A stretch of 33,916 nt of DNA from Lysobacterales bacterium (GTDB lineage Bacteria; Pseudomonadota; Gammaproteobacteria; Xanthomonadales; SZUA-36): the NCBI GenBank assembly GCA_029859645.1, contig JAOUCS010000026.1, positions 1 to 33,916 on the forward strand, read 5' to 3'. The notes under the pieces are model-generated. The model worked only from the letters and a program-made list of their open reading frames with translations. It had not been told where the DNA came from and did not search any database. Both the position numbers and the translations under genes were made by a program. Positions 7,770 through 14,678 of the stretch are shown in pieces (position 1 is the stretch's first letter; the number at the start of each line of letters is the position of its first letter).

Positions 7770-9391
7770 TCAGTCTTCCTGGCGGTCGCCTTTTTCTTGC
7801 GGGCTTTCTTTTTCAGTGCTTTCTTTTTGAGGACTTTTTTTGCCGGCCTGGCTTTCGGGGCCACCTTCTTGCGAACAGCCTTTTTCCGGACTGATTTCTT
7901 CTTTTTGACAAGTTTCTTCCGTGCCACTACCGGAGGTGCGATCGCCGCGGTTCGATCCTCGTCGCTCTCTTGCCCCAGCGCACGCAGGAACATGTCCCGC
8001 ACTTCCGCCACGTGCTCTTCCACCGTTTCCCGGCGCCAGTGGCTGGTATCCACCGGTGGCAGCACATCCACTTCCACGGTGGCCTGCCGGAACACGAAAT
8101 CACCCTTGGGCGCCACGTCTCCGGCGTTTTGTATGACCACCGGAACGATTGGCACACCCGCCTGCATGGCCAGGTGGAACGGCCCTTTCTTGAACGGCGC
8201 CAGCTTAGGCGTGATGGAGCGCGTACCTTCCGGTGCGATGGCCACCGACTTGCCCTGGTGGCGCATCGCATCCACCAGCGGCTTCATCGCCTCGATCGCG
8301 CTGTGCGAGTTTTCCCGATCGATAAAAATGGTGCCGGCCAGTTCCAGGGTTTTACCGATCAGCGGCATCTGCTTGATTTCTTTTTTACCCACACCAGCGA
8401 TGTCTTTGCGCAGCAGCTTGGCCATGATCACCACATCGACCTTGCTCTGGTGGTTGAATACGAATACCGCAGGACGGCTTTCCCACAGGTAATACTCACC
8501 ACGGACCACCAGGTTAAGACCGATCAATGCACTTGCGACGTCGGCGAATACCGAGGTCGCGAAATTTCTCGCCTCGTTTTTCGAGCCGGTCAGCGCCCAG
8601 ATGGGAATGCCGGCCATCGCCGAAGGGATCAGTGATACCGTCGCCGCTACCGATCTTATGAAATCACCGAGCTGGGGCTGCCCGCGGCTTCTGAAACGCC
8701 GAACCGGCCAGCCTTCTTCTTCCGCAATGGCGGCCAGGTTGTTGTTGGGATTGAGCGGCCGGGGATAGCCAACGCGTTGCAGTAGCTCCAGGTCGTCATC
8801 GCTGTCACTGTAAAAAAAGCTCTGGTCCAGGTCGATGCCAAACTCAGCGGACAGGTTCTCCGCAGCCATCACCTTGCCGGGGCCGAAACATAGCGGGCGC
8901 TCGATGCCCCCGGTGAACACACCATCCTTCACTTGGTAGCGGCTGCAGATGATGTGCTCGATACCGAGGTCCCGGGCCATCGGTTCCACCTGGTAGGGTG
9001 TCGCCGATGAAATCACCGCAACCGTGTGCCCTTTGGCCATGTGGGCTTGCACCATCGCCCTCGATTCCGGGTAGACCTTACGCGCGATCTGCTGCTCGTA
9101 AAGCTCCTGTCCAAACTCGATGTACTCTGCCTCACTGGCGCCCCGCATGAATTGCGCTGCCGAAGTCATCAGCCCGGAGAAGCCCTGGGTGCCCAGCGAG
9201 AACTGCGCAAGGGCCGCCAACAGGTCGACAAAGTGGTAGGGTGAGATATCGCCGCGGCGAAGCTGCTCCTTCAGAAACACCGTGGCCGAGAACCCGGCGA
9301 TCAGGGTTCCATCGAAATCGAAAAACGCTCCGATTTGCGGACCCTTGGGGGCTTGCTCGATTTCCCTGATAACGTCTTTATGCACTTTCAT
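7766..9391 (-). CDS. HAD-IB phosphatase / 1-acyl-glycerol-3-phosphate acyltransferase (PlsC) fusion with Lys-rich tail
   Basis: 541 aa in three parts. Residues ~18-225 are a HAD-IB (phosphoserine phosphatase-like) domain with D25-F-D27-G-T, 'VISSA' (126-130) and 'YSDSDDD' (194-200). Residues ~270-470 are an LPLAT domain with H314-x4-D319, 'FIDREN' and 'PEGTRS' (387-392). Residues 491-541 are an exceptionally basic tail with 29 Lys/Arg in 51 residues, in VRKK/KKKA repeats. The same HAD-PlsC order is known from actinobacterial proteins such as Rv2483c (known family). The PlsC domain makes phosphatidate from lysophosphatidate. The HAD domain might dephosphorylate phosphatidate or lysophosphatidate toward DAG/MAG, which would connect directly to the downstream WS/DGAT (inference). 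It sits 4 bp after gpsA, with GTGA overlap into plsB. Confidence 0.92.
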   Translation of the reverse strand: MKVHKDVIREIEQAPKGPQIGAFFDFDGTLIAGFSATVFLKEQLRRGDISPYHFVDLLAALAQFSLGTQGFSGLMTSAAQFMRGASEAEYIEFGQELYEQQIARKVYPESRAMVQAHMAKGHTVAVISSATPYQVEPMARDLGIEHIICSRYQVKDGVFTGGIERPLCFGPGKVMAAENLSAEFGIDLDQSFFYSDSDDDLELLQRVGYPRPLNPNNNLAAIAEEEGWPVRRFRSRGQPQLGDFIRSVAATVSLIPSAMAGIPIWALTGSKNEARNFATSVFADVASALIGLNLVVRGEYYLWESRPAVFVFNHQSKVDVVIMAKLLRKDIAGVGKKEIKQMPLIGKTLELAGTIFIDRENSHSAIEAMKPLVDAMRHQGKSVAIAPEGTRSITPKLAPFKKGPFHLAMQAGVPIVPVVIQNAGDVAPKGDFVFRQATVEVDVLPPVDTSHWRRETVEEHVAEVRDMFLRALGQESDEDRTAAIAPPVVARKKLVKKKKSVRKKAVRKKVAPKARPAKKVLKKKALKKKARKKKATARKTE

Positions 9392-9395
9392 GACC

Positions 9396-10397
9396 CTAAC
9401 CCGGCTCTGCTTCCGAGCCTACCGATGATTGCAACAAACCGCGAAACGCCTGCCTGGGTGATTTGTCTCCCTGTAATACCGTCATCACGTCGCCGGTAAT
9501 AGGCATCTCGATACCGTATTCCTTCCCCAGCGCCATCACCGTGGGTGCGCTTTTTACGCCCTCGGCAACCATCACCATTTCCTCGATGATGGCTTCCAAC
9601 GACCGGCCTTTGCCGAGCTCGAATCCGACGTAGTGGTTACGGCTCTGGGAGCTGGTGCAGGTGGCGATCAAGTCGCCCATGCCGGCCAGTCCCGAGAAGG
9701 TCTCGGGCCGACCGCCCATTGCCACGCCCAACCGGGTAATTTCAGCCAGTCCTCGCGTGATCAGCGCCGAGCGCGTATTGTCGCCCGCCCCCTGGCCGTC
9801 ACCCATGCCGACCGCCAGGGCAATGACGTTTTTTAGTACGCCACCGAGTTCGCAACCCACCAGGTCGGTGTTGGTGTACACCCTGAACAGGCCGCTGTGG
9901 AACAGTTGCTGCAGTTCCCGGACGATGATCTCGTCCTCCATCGCGATCACGCTGGCAGCAGCCTGGCCGACGATGATTTCGCGCGCCAGGTTTGGGCCGG
10001 TCAATACACCCACCGGGTGACCCGGCAGGACTTCGTTGACCACCTCGGTCATTCGCTTGTGGGTATTCAACTCCAGTCCTTTGGTCAGGCTGATCACCGG
10101 CACCCAGGGCCTGATGTGGTCTTTGGACTGTTCCAGTACGGACCGGAAGTGTTGAGAAGGAACACCCATCACCAGCACATCACACTGGGACACTGCTTTC
10201 CTGATAGATCCAGTAGCGACCAGTTTCGAATTCAGCCGGGCCCCGGGCAAATACTTGGTGTTGGTATGTTTCTCATTGATTTCGTCAACCGTGGCCTTGT
10301 CCCTGGCCCACAGTTTTACCGGTGCATTGCGAGCAATCAGGGACGCAACCGTGGTCCCCCATGATCCGCCACCGAGCAGTGCTGCTTTAAGGTTCAT
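9396..10397 (-). CDS. gpsA: NAD(P)-dependent glycerol-3-phosphate dehydrogenase GpsA
   Basis: 333 aa, standard length. The N-terminal dinucleotide fold has 'LLGGGSWGTT' (residues 7-16, the GxGxWG loop). 'SLTKGLE' (103-109) and 'GGVLKNVIALAVGMGDG' (185-201) contain the conserved catalytic lysines K106 and K189. 'GPNLARE' (134-140) and 'SRNHYVGFELGKG' are also typical. It reduces dihydroxyacetone phosphate to sn-glycerol-3-phosphate, the backbone for phospholipid and TAG. It begins 11 bp inside the end of the SRPBCC gene and is followed within 4 bp by the HAD/PlsC fusion, so backbone synthesis and both acylations are encoded side by side. Confidence 0.96.
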   Translation of the reverse strand: MNLKAALLGGGSWGTTVASLIARNAPVKLWARDKATVDEINEKHTNTKYLPGARLNSKLVATGSIRKAVSQCDVLVMGVPSQHFRSVLEQSKDHIRPWVPVISLTKGLELNTHKRMTEVVNEVLPGHPVGVLTGPNLAREIIVGQAAASVIAMEDEIIVRELQQLFHSGLFRVYTNTDLVGCELGGVLKNVIALAVGMGDGQGAGDNTRSALITRGLAEITRLGVAMGGRPETFSGLAGMGDLIATCTSSQSRNHYVGFELGKGRSLEAIIEEMVMVAEGVKSAPTVMALGKEYGIEMPITGDVMTVLQGDKSPRQAFRGLLQSSVGSEAEPG

Positions 10398-10854
10398 AGG
10401 GTACCGCCTGCATTTTGTTTTTCAGATTGTTAAGTGCCACCAGCGAAAGCTTTTCCATGCTGGACCTAATCCAGGGCAGCAGAATCCGGTTTGGACCACT
10501 GACACTGAAATCCAGCGTGCGCGCAAAAAAGGTGACCTTGCCCTTTTCTTCGAAATCGTAACGAATGCGCACCCAGCCATCCTTCATTCTGCCTTCTGCA
10601 GTCCAGGTTTGATACGGCACGGACTCTTTGACCTGATATAGCGTCTTGCGTTTCAGCCGGGGCGGCAGAGGCGCCAGCGGCTGTACTTCGATGAATTCCT
10701 CGAATTCATCGCCGACCGCCAGCGGTTTGTTGGCTGCGCTGGCGGATCTGGAACTCGGATGCCATTCATGCCACAACCAGGGTTGCGTCACGTAATCAAA
10801 CAACCGTTCGGCCGGGACAGGAATTTCAATTTCATTGTGGAGGGTGGCGGGCAT
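10387..10854 (-). CDS. SRPBCC (START/polyketide-cyclase-like) family protein
   Basis: 155 aa. It opens with 'IEIPVPAERLFDYVTQPWLWHEWHPSS', the standard beta1/alpha1-2 opening of the SRPBCC helix-grip fold with the W-x2-W-H pattern. The remaining strands and a long C-terminal helix ('SSMEKLSLVALNNLKNKM') complete the cavity fold. These proteins bind hydrophobic ligands, including lipids. No catalytic motif is recognisable, so no reaction is assigned. It overlaps gpsA by 11 bp and is the first gene of the lipid operon. A pair of short perfect palindromes sits directly upstream of its ATG. Confidence 0.8.
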   Translation of the reverse strand: MPATLHNEIEIPVPAERLFDYVTQPWLWHEWHPSSRSASAANKPLAVGDEFEEFIEVQPLAPLPPRLKRKTLYQVKESVPYQTWTAEGRMKDGWVRIRYDFEEKGKVTFFARTLDFSVSGPNRILLPWIRSSMEKLSLVALNNLKNKMQAVPYEP

Positions 10855-10857
10855 GAT

Positions 10858-10888
10858 GATTCTGGCTCAGAATCCTGCAGGCTGCAGG
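10858..10888. repeat. two back-to-back perfect inverted repeats upstream of the SRPBCC gene
   Basis: GATTCTG-GCT-CAGAATC (10858-10874) is followed immediately by CCTGCAG-G-CTGCAGG (10874-10888). They lie 3 bp upstream of the ATG at 10854, inside the would-be leader of the lipid operon, and the first contains the stop codon of the relic ORF 10867-10965. They could be protein-binding sites or small hairpins in the mRNA leader. No T-run follows, so they are not a terminator. Confidence 0.5.
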
Positions 10889-10965
10889 ACCGCGCAGCTG
10901 CCGATGATATACAACAAACCCCTGCGCACTAAGTTGCGGCGTTTGAGTTCATTGAAAAATGACAT
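10867..10965 (-). pseudogene. relic N-terminus of a TolB-like/TPR family protein
   Basis: A 32-codon ORF (ATG at 10965, TGA at 10869-10867) begins MSFFNELKRRN, followed by an arginine pair, 'GLLYIIGSCAVLQ' and a stop. This is the very characteristic opening of gammaproteobacterial proteins that continue with a single TM helix, a TolB-like domain and TPR repeats. In intact proteins the sequence runs 'RVGxAYxVVAWLLLQVAD'. Here it stops just where the TM helix should continue, and none of the downstream domains follow. I read it as a decayed remnant. No convincing Shine-Dalgarno precedes it. The alternative is a short functional membrane peptide or leader peptide. Confidence 0.55.
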
Positions 10966-10980
10966 GGGCTGAATATCGTC

Positions 10981-11376
10981 CTAGTAATCAAGCACTTTCT
11001 TGGGTTTGTACTGCTCGACTTCATCGGGTGACAGTTGAATCACTTTCAGGGTCCAGTCAGTAATCGTCGCATCCACCTTGAAGCGGAACCGGCCACCTTC
11101 TTCGATCAGGCGCAGACCGTTGCCGGGAGACTTTGTTTTGAAGACCTTGCCGGCAAAGGCGTCGGTGCCGCCGTAAGCCAGCGTGACCGCAATCCCCATG
11201 GAACTGGGGTAATCGCTGTTAACCCTCCAGTCGACCAACCATGGCGCCTTTACTTCGAACTCAACCGTCTCGGTGCTGCGGCTGCCTGAAAACTCCCGCA
11301 GCAGTTGTTCGGCACTGGCATCCATTGCCAAAAACAGGGTCAGGAAAGCGGCGGAACGCAAAAAAATTGATCGCAT
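10981..11376 (-). CDS. small secreted protein of unknown function
   Basis: 131 aa. The ATG at 11376 starts a clear Sec signal peptide: basic 'MRSIFLR', hydrophobic 'SAAFLTLFLAMDASA', predicted cleavage after ASA near residue 22. The open frame extends to 11535, but that part overlaps the LysR gene and would bury the signal peptide. The mature ~109 residues are predicted beta-rich ('TVEFEVKAPWLVDWRVNSDY', 'GLRLIEEGGRFRFKVDATITDWTLKVIQL') and contain no cysteine. I recognise no family. It is transcribed in the same direction as the lipid operon but separated from it by the relic ORF. A TATAAT box lies 34 bp upstream. Confidence 0.7.
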   Translation of the reverse strand: MRSIFLRSAAFLTLFLAMDASAEQLLREFSGSRSTETVEFEVKAPWLVDWRVNSDYPSSMGIAVTLAYGGTDAFAGKVFKTKSPGNGLRLIEEGGRFRFKVDATITDWTLKVIQLSPDEVEQYKPKKVLDY

Positions 11377-11409
11377 AATCGGCTTCTGTCCAATCAGGGA
11401 ATTGTACTT

Positions 11410-11415
11410 ATTATA
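11410..11415 (-). promoter_or_regulatory. possible -10 box for the small secreted protein gene
   Basis: On the minus strand the sequence reads TATAAT, a perfect sigma-70 -10 hexamer, 34 bp before the ATG at 11376. No good -35 is present at 16-18 bp (GGACCA at 17 bp; TTGGGA at 20 bp), so strength is uncertain. It lies in the short gap after the LysR stop codon. Confidence 0.35.
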
Positions 11416-11422
11416 AGCTGCA

Positions 11423-12331
11423 TTAGGAGAACTGGTCCCAATAGGGTTTTTCGCCAAATTTTTCGACCAGGAAATCGATAAACACCCGACTGCGGCGCGA
11501 GAGATACCGGGTTGGCGGATACACCGCATAAGCACTCAGCTGGCGCGGGCAATATTCAGCCATGACCGGTACCAGGTGACCGGCTGCGACCGCTTCCCAG
11601 GCGATGAAACTCGGGGTGAGTGTAATACCGTGTCCGGCCATGGCCATGTCGCGTAGAAAATCACCATTGTTCGCGACGATATGCGGGTGCGTCGGAACGT
11701 TGTGAACCCTGCCTTGCCGGTCTTCCAGCCGCAATGTATTCCCGGCGCCCACGTCATACTGCAGAATGCGGTGGCTTTTCAGATCGGCCGGCACTTTCGG
11801 CGTACCCTTTTTTTGCAGGTACTCCGGACTGGCGCAGAGCATGATCCGGATCGGGCAGATGCGCCGGGCCCGGAGCGTGGAATCGCCCAGGTCTGCGATC
11901 CGGATGGCCAGGTCCACGCCTTTCTCCACCAGGTCGATATGCCGGTCGGAAAAGTCGACATTGATATCCAGCCCGGGGTTCAAGCGCAGGAACTCATCAA
12001 TCGCCGGAGACAGGTGGCACAGGCCGAAGGACAGCGGCACCGCCAGTCTCAACACACCTGCCAGCAAAGCATCGGTATCTGCTGTCGCAGCGTCCAGTTC
12101 TGAGATGTCGGCCAACAGCTTGACCGCGCCCTTGTAATAAGACTGTCCCGCTTCCGTCAGGCTGGAACGCCGGGTCGTCCGGTTCATCAGGCGCACACCC
12201 AGGCGCGACTCCAGTTCCGCCAGCCGGCGGCTGACACCCGACTTCGCCATCGCCAGTTGTTCAGCCGCTTTACTGATGCTGCCGGCCTCCACCACGCGGA
12301 TGAAGGTTTGCATTTCACTGATTCGATCCAT
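11423..12331 (-). CDS. LysR-family transcriptional regulator (YhaJ/CrgA-like)
   Basis: 302 aa, full length. The N-terminal winged HTH (about residues 1-60) reads 'MQTFIRVVEAGSISKAAEQLAMAKSGVSRRLAELESRLGVRLMNRTTRR', typical of the CrgA/YhaJ-like group. A periplasmic-binding-protein-like effector domain (about 90-295) follows. It is divergently transcribed from the doxX-pirin-hydroquinone reductase genes with a 97-bp shared region, the classical LysR layout. In E. coli YhaJ controls yqjF (DoxX family), yqjG and yhaK, which are exactly the families found here, so I infer the same target set and a quinone/aromatic-type inducer. The gene is likely autoregulated: a perfect inverted repeat overlaps its own start codon. 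Confidence 0.9.
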   Translation of the reverse strand: MDRISEMQTFIRVVEAGSISKAAEQLAMAKSGVSRRLAELESRLGVRLMNRTTRRSSLTEAGQSYYKGAVKLLADISELDAATADTDALLAGVLRLAVPLSFGLCHLSPAIDEFLRLNPGLDINVDFSDRHIDLVEKGVDLAIRIADLGDSTLRARRICPIRIMLCASPEYLQKKGTPKVPADLKSHRILQYDVGAGNTLRLEDRQGRVHNVPTHPHIVANNGDFLRDMAMAGHGITLTPSFIAWEAVAAGHLVPVMAEYCPRQLSAYAVYPPTRYLSRRSRVFIDFLVEKFGEKPYWDQFS

Positions 12332-12352
12332 TGTTCACCTTTTTAGAACAAT
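12330..12352. promoter_or_regulatory. putative LysR operator
   Basis: A perfect inverted repeat ATTGTTC-N9-GAACAAT covers the start codon region of the LysR gene and the intergenic side toward doxX. Its length and dyad fit a LysR-type recognition site (T-N11-A core). A plausible doxX promoter, TTTCGA (12356-12361) - N17 - TATACA (12379-12384), follows immediately. Confidence 0.5.
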
Positions 12353-12355
12353 ATT

Positions 12356-12384
12356 TTTCGATTATTGCTGTTTTTAGCTATACA
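12356..12384 (+). promoter_or_regulatory. candidate promoter of the doxX-pirin-GHR operon
   Basis: TTTCGA at 12356-12361, a 17-bp spacer, and TATACA at 12379-12384, 45 bp before the doxX ATG. The weak -35 next to the LysR dyad fits an activator-dependent promoter. Prediction by eye only. Confidence 0.35.
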
Positions 12385-12428
12385 AACAATAGTTAGACTT
12401 TACAGCCTGTAAATACTGGAGAAAAGCC

Positions 12429-12815
12429 ATGCAATGGATACAGACACTTTCCGCACCGGCAGGCCGCGTTCTGATTTCACTGATATTCGTAACCTCGGGC
12501 TTCAACAAGCTGGTTAACTTTGCCGGCACCCAGGCTTACATGGAATCATCCGGCGTGCCCGGCATGCTGCTGCCGCTGGTGATCGCGGTCGAGTTGCTGG
12601 GCGGGCTGGCGGTCATACTCGGCTGGCACACCAGGATTGCCGCATTCCTGCTGGCCGGTTTCAGTCTTTTGTCGGCAGTTTTGTTTCATGCCAATTTTGG
12701 CGACCAGATGCAAATGATCATGTTCATGAAGAACCTCGGCCTGGCCGGCGGCTTCCTGATGATGGTGGCGCTGGGTGCTGGGCCATACTCACTTGACGGG
12801 CGCAGGGAAGGCTGA
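12429..12815 (+). CDS. DoxX family membrane protein (YqjF-like)
   Basis: 128 aa with four predicted transmembrane helices and the DoxX pattern: 'AGRVLISLIFVTSGFNKLVNFAGTQAYMESSGVP' at the N-terminus, then 'LLPLVIAVELLGGLAVILGWHTRIAAFLLAGFSLLSAVLFHANF' and 'MIMFMKNLGLAGGFLMM'. E. coli YqjF is the closest known functional analogue by neighbourhood; it is strongly induced by nitrotoluene breakdown products through YhaJ. The protein sits in the inner membrane and probably takes part in quinone/thiol redox protection, but its biochemical activity is not established. It is followed by the pirin gene after 1 bp. Confidence 0.88.
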   Translation: MQWIQTLSAPAGRVLISLIFVTSGFNKLVNFAGTQAYMESSGVPGMLLPLVIAVELLGGLAVILGWHTRIAAFLLAGFSLLSAVLFHANFGDQMQMIMFMKNLGLAGGFLMMVALGAGPYSLDGRREG

Positions 12816-12816
12816 C

Positions 12817-13674
12817 ATGAGCGCTGTTAACAACTCGAAACGGGTTCGTGAAGTCGTGACAACCACCCCGGGCGTCCCCGCAACCGATGGCGATGGCGTC
12901 AGGATGACCCGCATCATCGGCTCACAGGAGCTCAATATGCTGGACCCGTTCCTGCTGCTGGACGCTTTCGAATCAGACCAGCCACAGGACTACATCGGCG
13001 GTTTTCCCAGCCACCCGCACCGGGGTTTTGAAACGGTTACCTACCTGTTGGCCGGCCGCATGCGGCACAAGGACAACGCCGGCAATGAAGGCGTCATCGA
13101 ACCCGGTGGCGTGCAGTGGATGACGGCCGGGAAGGGCATTGTTCACTCGGAAATGCCGGAACAGGAAAACGGCCTGCTGATGGGTTTTCAGCTATGGGTC
13201 AACCTGCCTGCCAGGGCCAAGATGTCGGAGCCCGGCTACCAGGAATATCCGCCATCAGAGACACCGCTGGAACGACATGATAACGGCACTGAAATCCGGG
13301 TCATCGCCGGCACCACCAGTGCGGGGACGCGGGGCGTCGTCAGTAACGAGTACGTTCGGCCAACCTACCTCGACGTGACGCTACCGGCAGGCCAGGTTTT
13401 TGAACAGCCTGTGGATGTTGCGGACAACACGTTCATTTTTGTGATCGATGGAGAACTGGAAATCGGCGACCGCAGCACCGCTCTGGCGCGCAGAATCCTC
13501 GGGATCCTGTCAGAAGGAGACCATGTGATTGTAAAAACAGTACAGGGTGCGCGATTTTTGCTGGTATCGGCCTTGCCATTGAAAGAACCGGTCGCTCGCG
13601 GGGGGCCTTTCGTCATGAACACGCAACAGGAAATCATGCAGGCCTTTGACGACTACCGTCACAACCGTTTTTAA
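12817..13674 (+). CDS. pirin family protein (YhaK-like)
   Basis: 285 aa with the pirin bicupin pattern. 'FPSHPHRGFETVTYLLAGRMRHKDNAGNEGVIEPGGVQWMTAGKGIVHSEMPE' (about residues 60-115) contains the H-x-H, H and E metal-binding residues of the N-terminal cupin. A second cupin with 'LPAGQVFEQPVDVADNTFIFVIDGELEIG' follows. Some pirins are quercetin 2,3-dioxygenases and others act as redox sensors; activity here is not known. The frame is open to 12775, but ATG 12817 has AGGGAAGG just upstream and avoids the doxX overlap. It is the second gene of the LysR-divergent operon. Confidence 0.92.
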   Translation: MSAVNNSKRVREVVTTTPGVPATDGDGVRMTRIIGSQELNMLDPFLLLDAFESDQPQDYIGGFPSHPHRGFETVTYLLAGRMRHKDNAGNEGVIEPGGVQWMTAGKGIVHSEMPEQENGLLMGFQLWVNLPARAKMSEPGYQEYPPSETPLERHDNGTEIRVIAGTTSAGTRGVVSNEYVRPTYLDVTLPAGQVFEQPVDVADNTFIFVIDGELEIGDRSTALARRILGILSEGDHVIVKTVQGARFLLVSALPLKEPVARGGPFVMNTQQEIMQAFDDYRHNRF

Positions 13675-13698
13675 ACCAGATTGACAGAGGAATAATCG

Positions 13699-14670
13699 AT
13701 GGGACTTCTTGTTCAGGGTAAATGGGTCGACCGCTGGTATGACACCGAAGGCCACGAGGGCCATTTCGTCCGCAGCGCGGCCAAATTCCGCAACTGGGTG
13801 ACTGCCGACGGCAGCCCGGGACCCAGTGGCAGGGGCGGCTTCAAGGCTGAACCCGGCCGTTATCATCTATATGTTTCACTGGCCTGCCCCTGGGCCAACC
13901 GAACACTGATTTTCCGCCATCTCAAGGGGCTGGAAGAAATGATCAGCCTGTCGGTGGTGCACTGGTACATGGCCGATCATGGCTGGACGTTTCAGCAGGG
14001 CGACGGTGTCATCCCCGACCCTTTGTTCAACGCAGAATACATGCACCAGGTATACACCCATGCCGACGCTGACTATTCGGGCAGGGTGACGGTGCCGGTG
14101 CTGTGGGACAAGCAGGAAGGAACCGTGGTCTCCAACGAGTCTTCTGAGATCATCCGCATGTTCAACAGCGCCTTCGACGGGGTGGGCGCGTTGCCGGGGG
14201 ATTACTACCCGGAGGAGCTGCATAACCAGATCGATGAAATCAACGCGCGGATTTACAGCTGTGTCAATAACGGCGTGTACAAGGCGGGTTTTGCGACATC
14301 ACAGGAAGCCTACGAGGAGGCCGTGTTGCCGTTGTTCGAGACGCTGGACTGGCTGGAACATCGCCTGGCAGACCGGCGATACCTGTTCGGCGACCGGCTG
14401 ACTGAAGCGGACTGGCGCCTGTTCACAACACTGGTGCGTTTTGATCCCGTCTACGCGGGGCACTTCAAGTGCAATATCCGGCGCCTGGCAGATTATGCCA
14501 ACCTGTGGGCCTACACCCGGGATCTGTACCAGCATAAAGACGTTGCCGAAACGATCAACATGCAGCACATCAAGCACCACTATTACGAAAGTCACGACAT
14601 GATCAATCCCACCGGGGTGGTTCCGGTTGGCCCGGAACTGGACTTGTGGGAGCCCCACGGCAGGGGATGA
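13699..14670 (+). CDS. yqjG: glutathionyl-hydroquinone reductase (YqjG/ECM4 type)
   Basis: 323 aa, the normal size of Xi-class glutathione transferases. The catalytic cysteine is C63 in 'YVSLACPWANR', the same position as in E. coli YqjG. 'VPVLWDKQEGTVVSNESSEIIRMFN' (cis-Pro and SNES GSH-binding loop) and the C-terminal helical domain 'RYLFGDRLTEADWRLFTTLVRFDPVY' are typical. It reduces glutathionyl-hydroquinones to hydroquinones with GSH. It is third in the LysR-divergent operon, 24 bp after pirin. Its stop lies only 8 bp from the stop of the convergent SOUL gene, leaving no room for a terminator. Confidence 0.95.
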   Translation: MGLLVQGKWVDRWYDTEGHEGHFVRSAAKFRNWVTADGSPGPSGRGGFKAEPGRYHLYVSLACPWANRTLIFRHLKGLEEMISLSVVHWYMADHGWTFQQGDGVIPDPLFNAEYMHQVYTHADADYSGRVTVPVLWDKQEGTVVSNESSEIIRMFNSAFDGVGALPGDYYPEELHNQIDEINARIYSCVNNGVYKAGFATSQEAYEEAVLPLFETLDWLEHRLADRRYLFGDRLTEADWRLFTTLVRFDPVYAGHFKCNIRRLADYANLWAYTRDLYQHKDVAETINMQHIKHHYYESHDMINPTGVVPVGPELDLWEPHGRG

Positions 14671-14678
14671 CCCGATGG

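Noticed and set aside
11377-11535. A longer start for the small secreted protein gene
   Set aside because: The extension overlaps the LysR gene, has no ribosome binding site and would bury the evident signal peptide.
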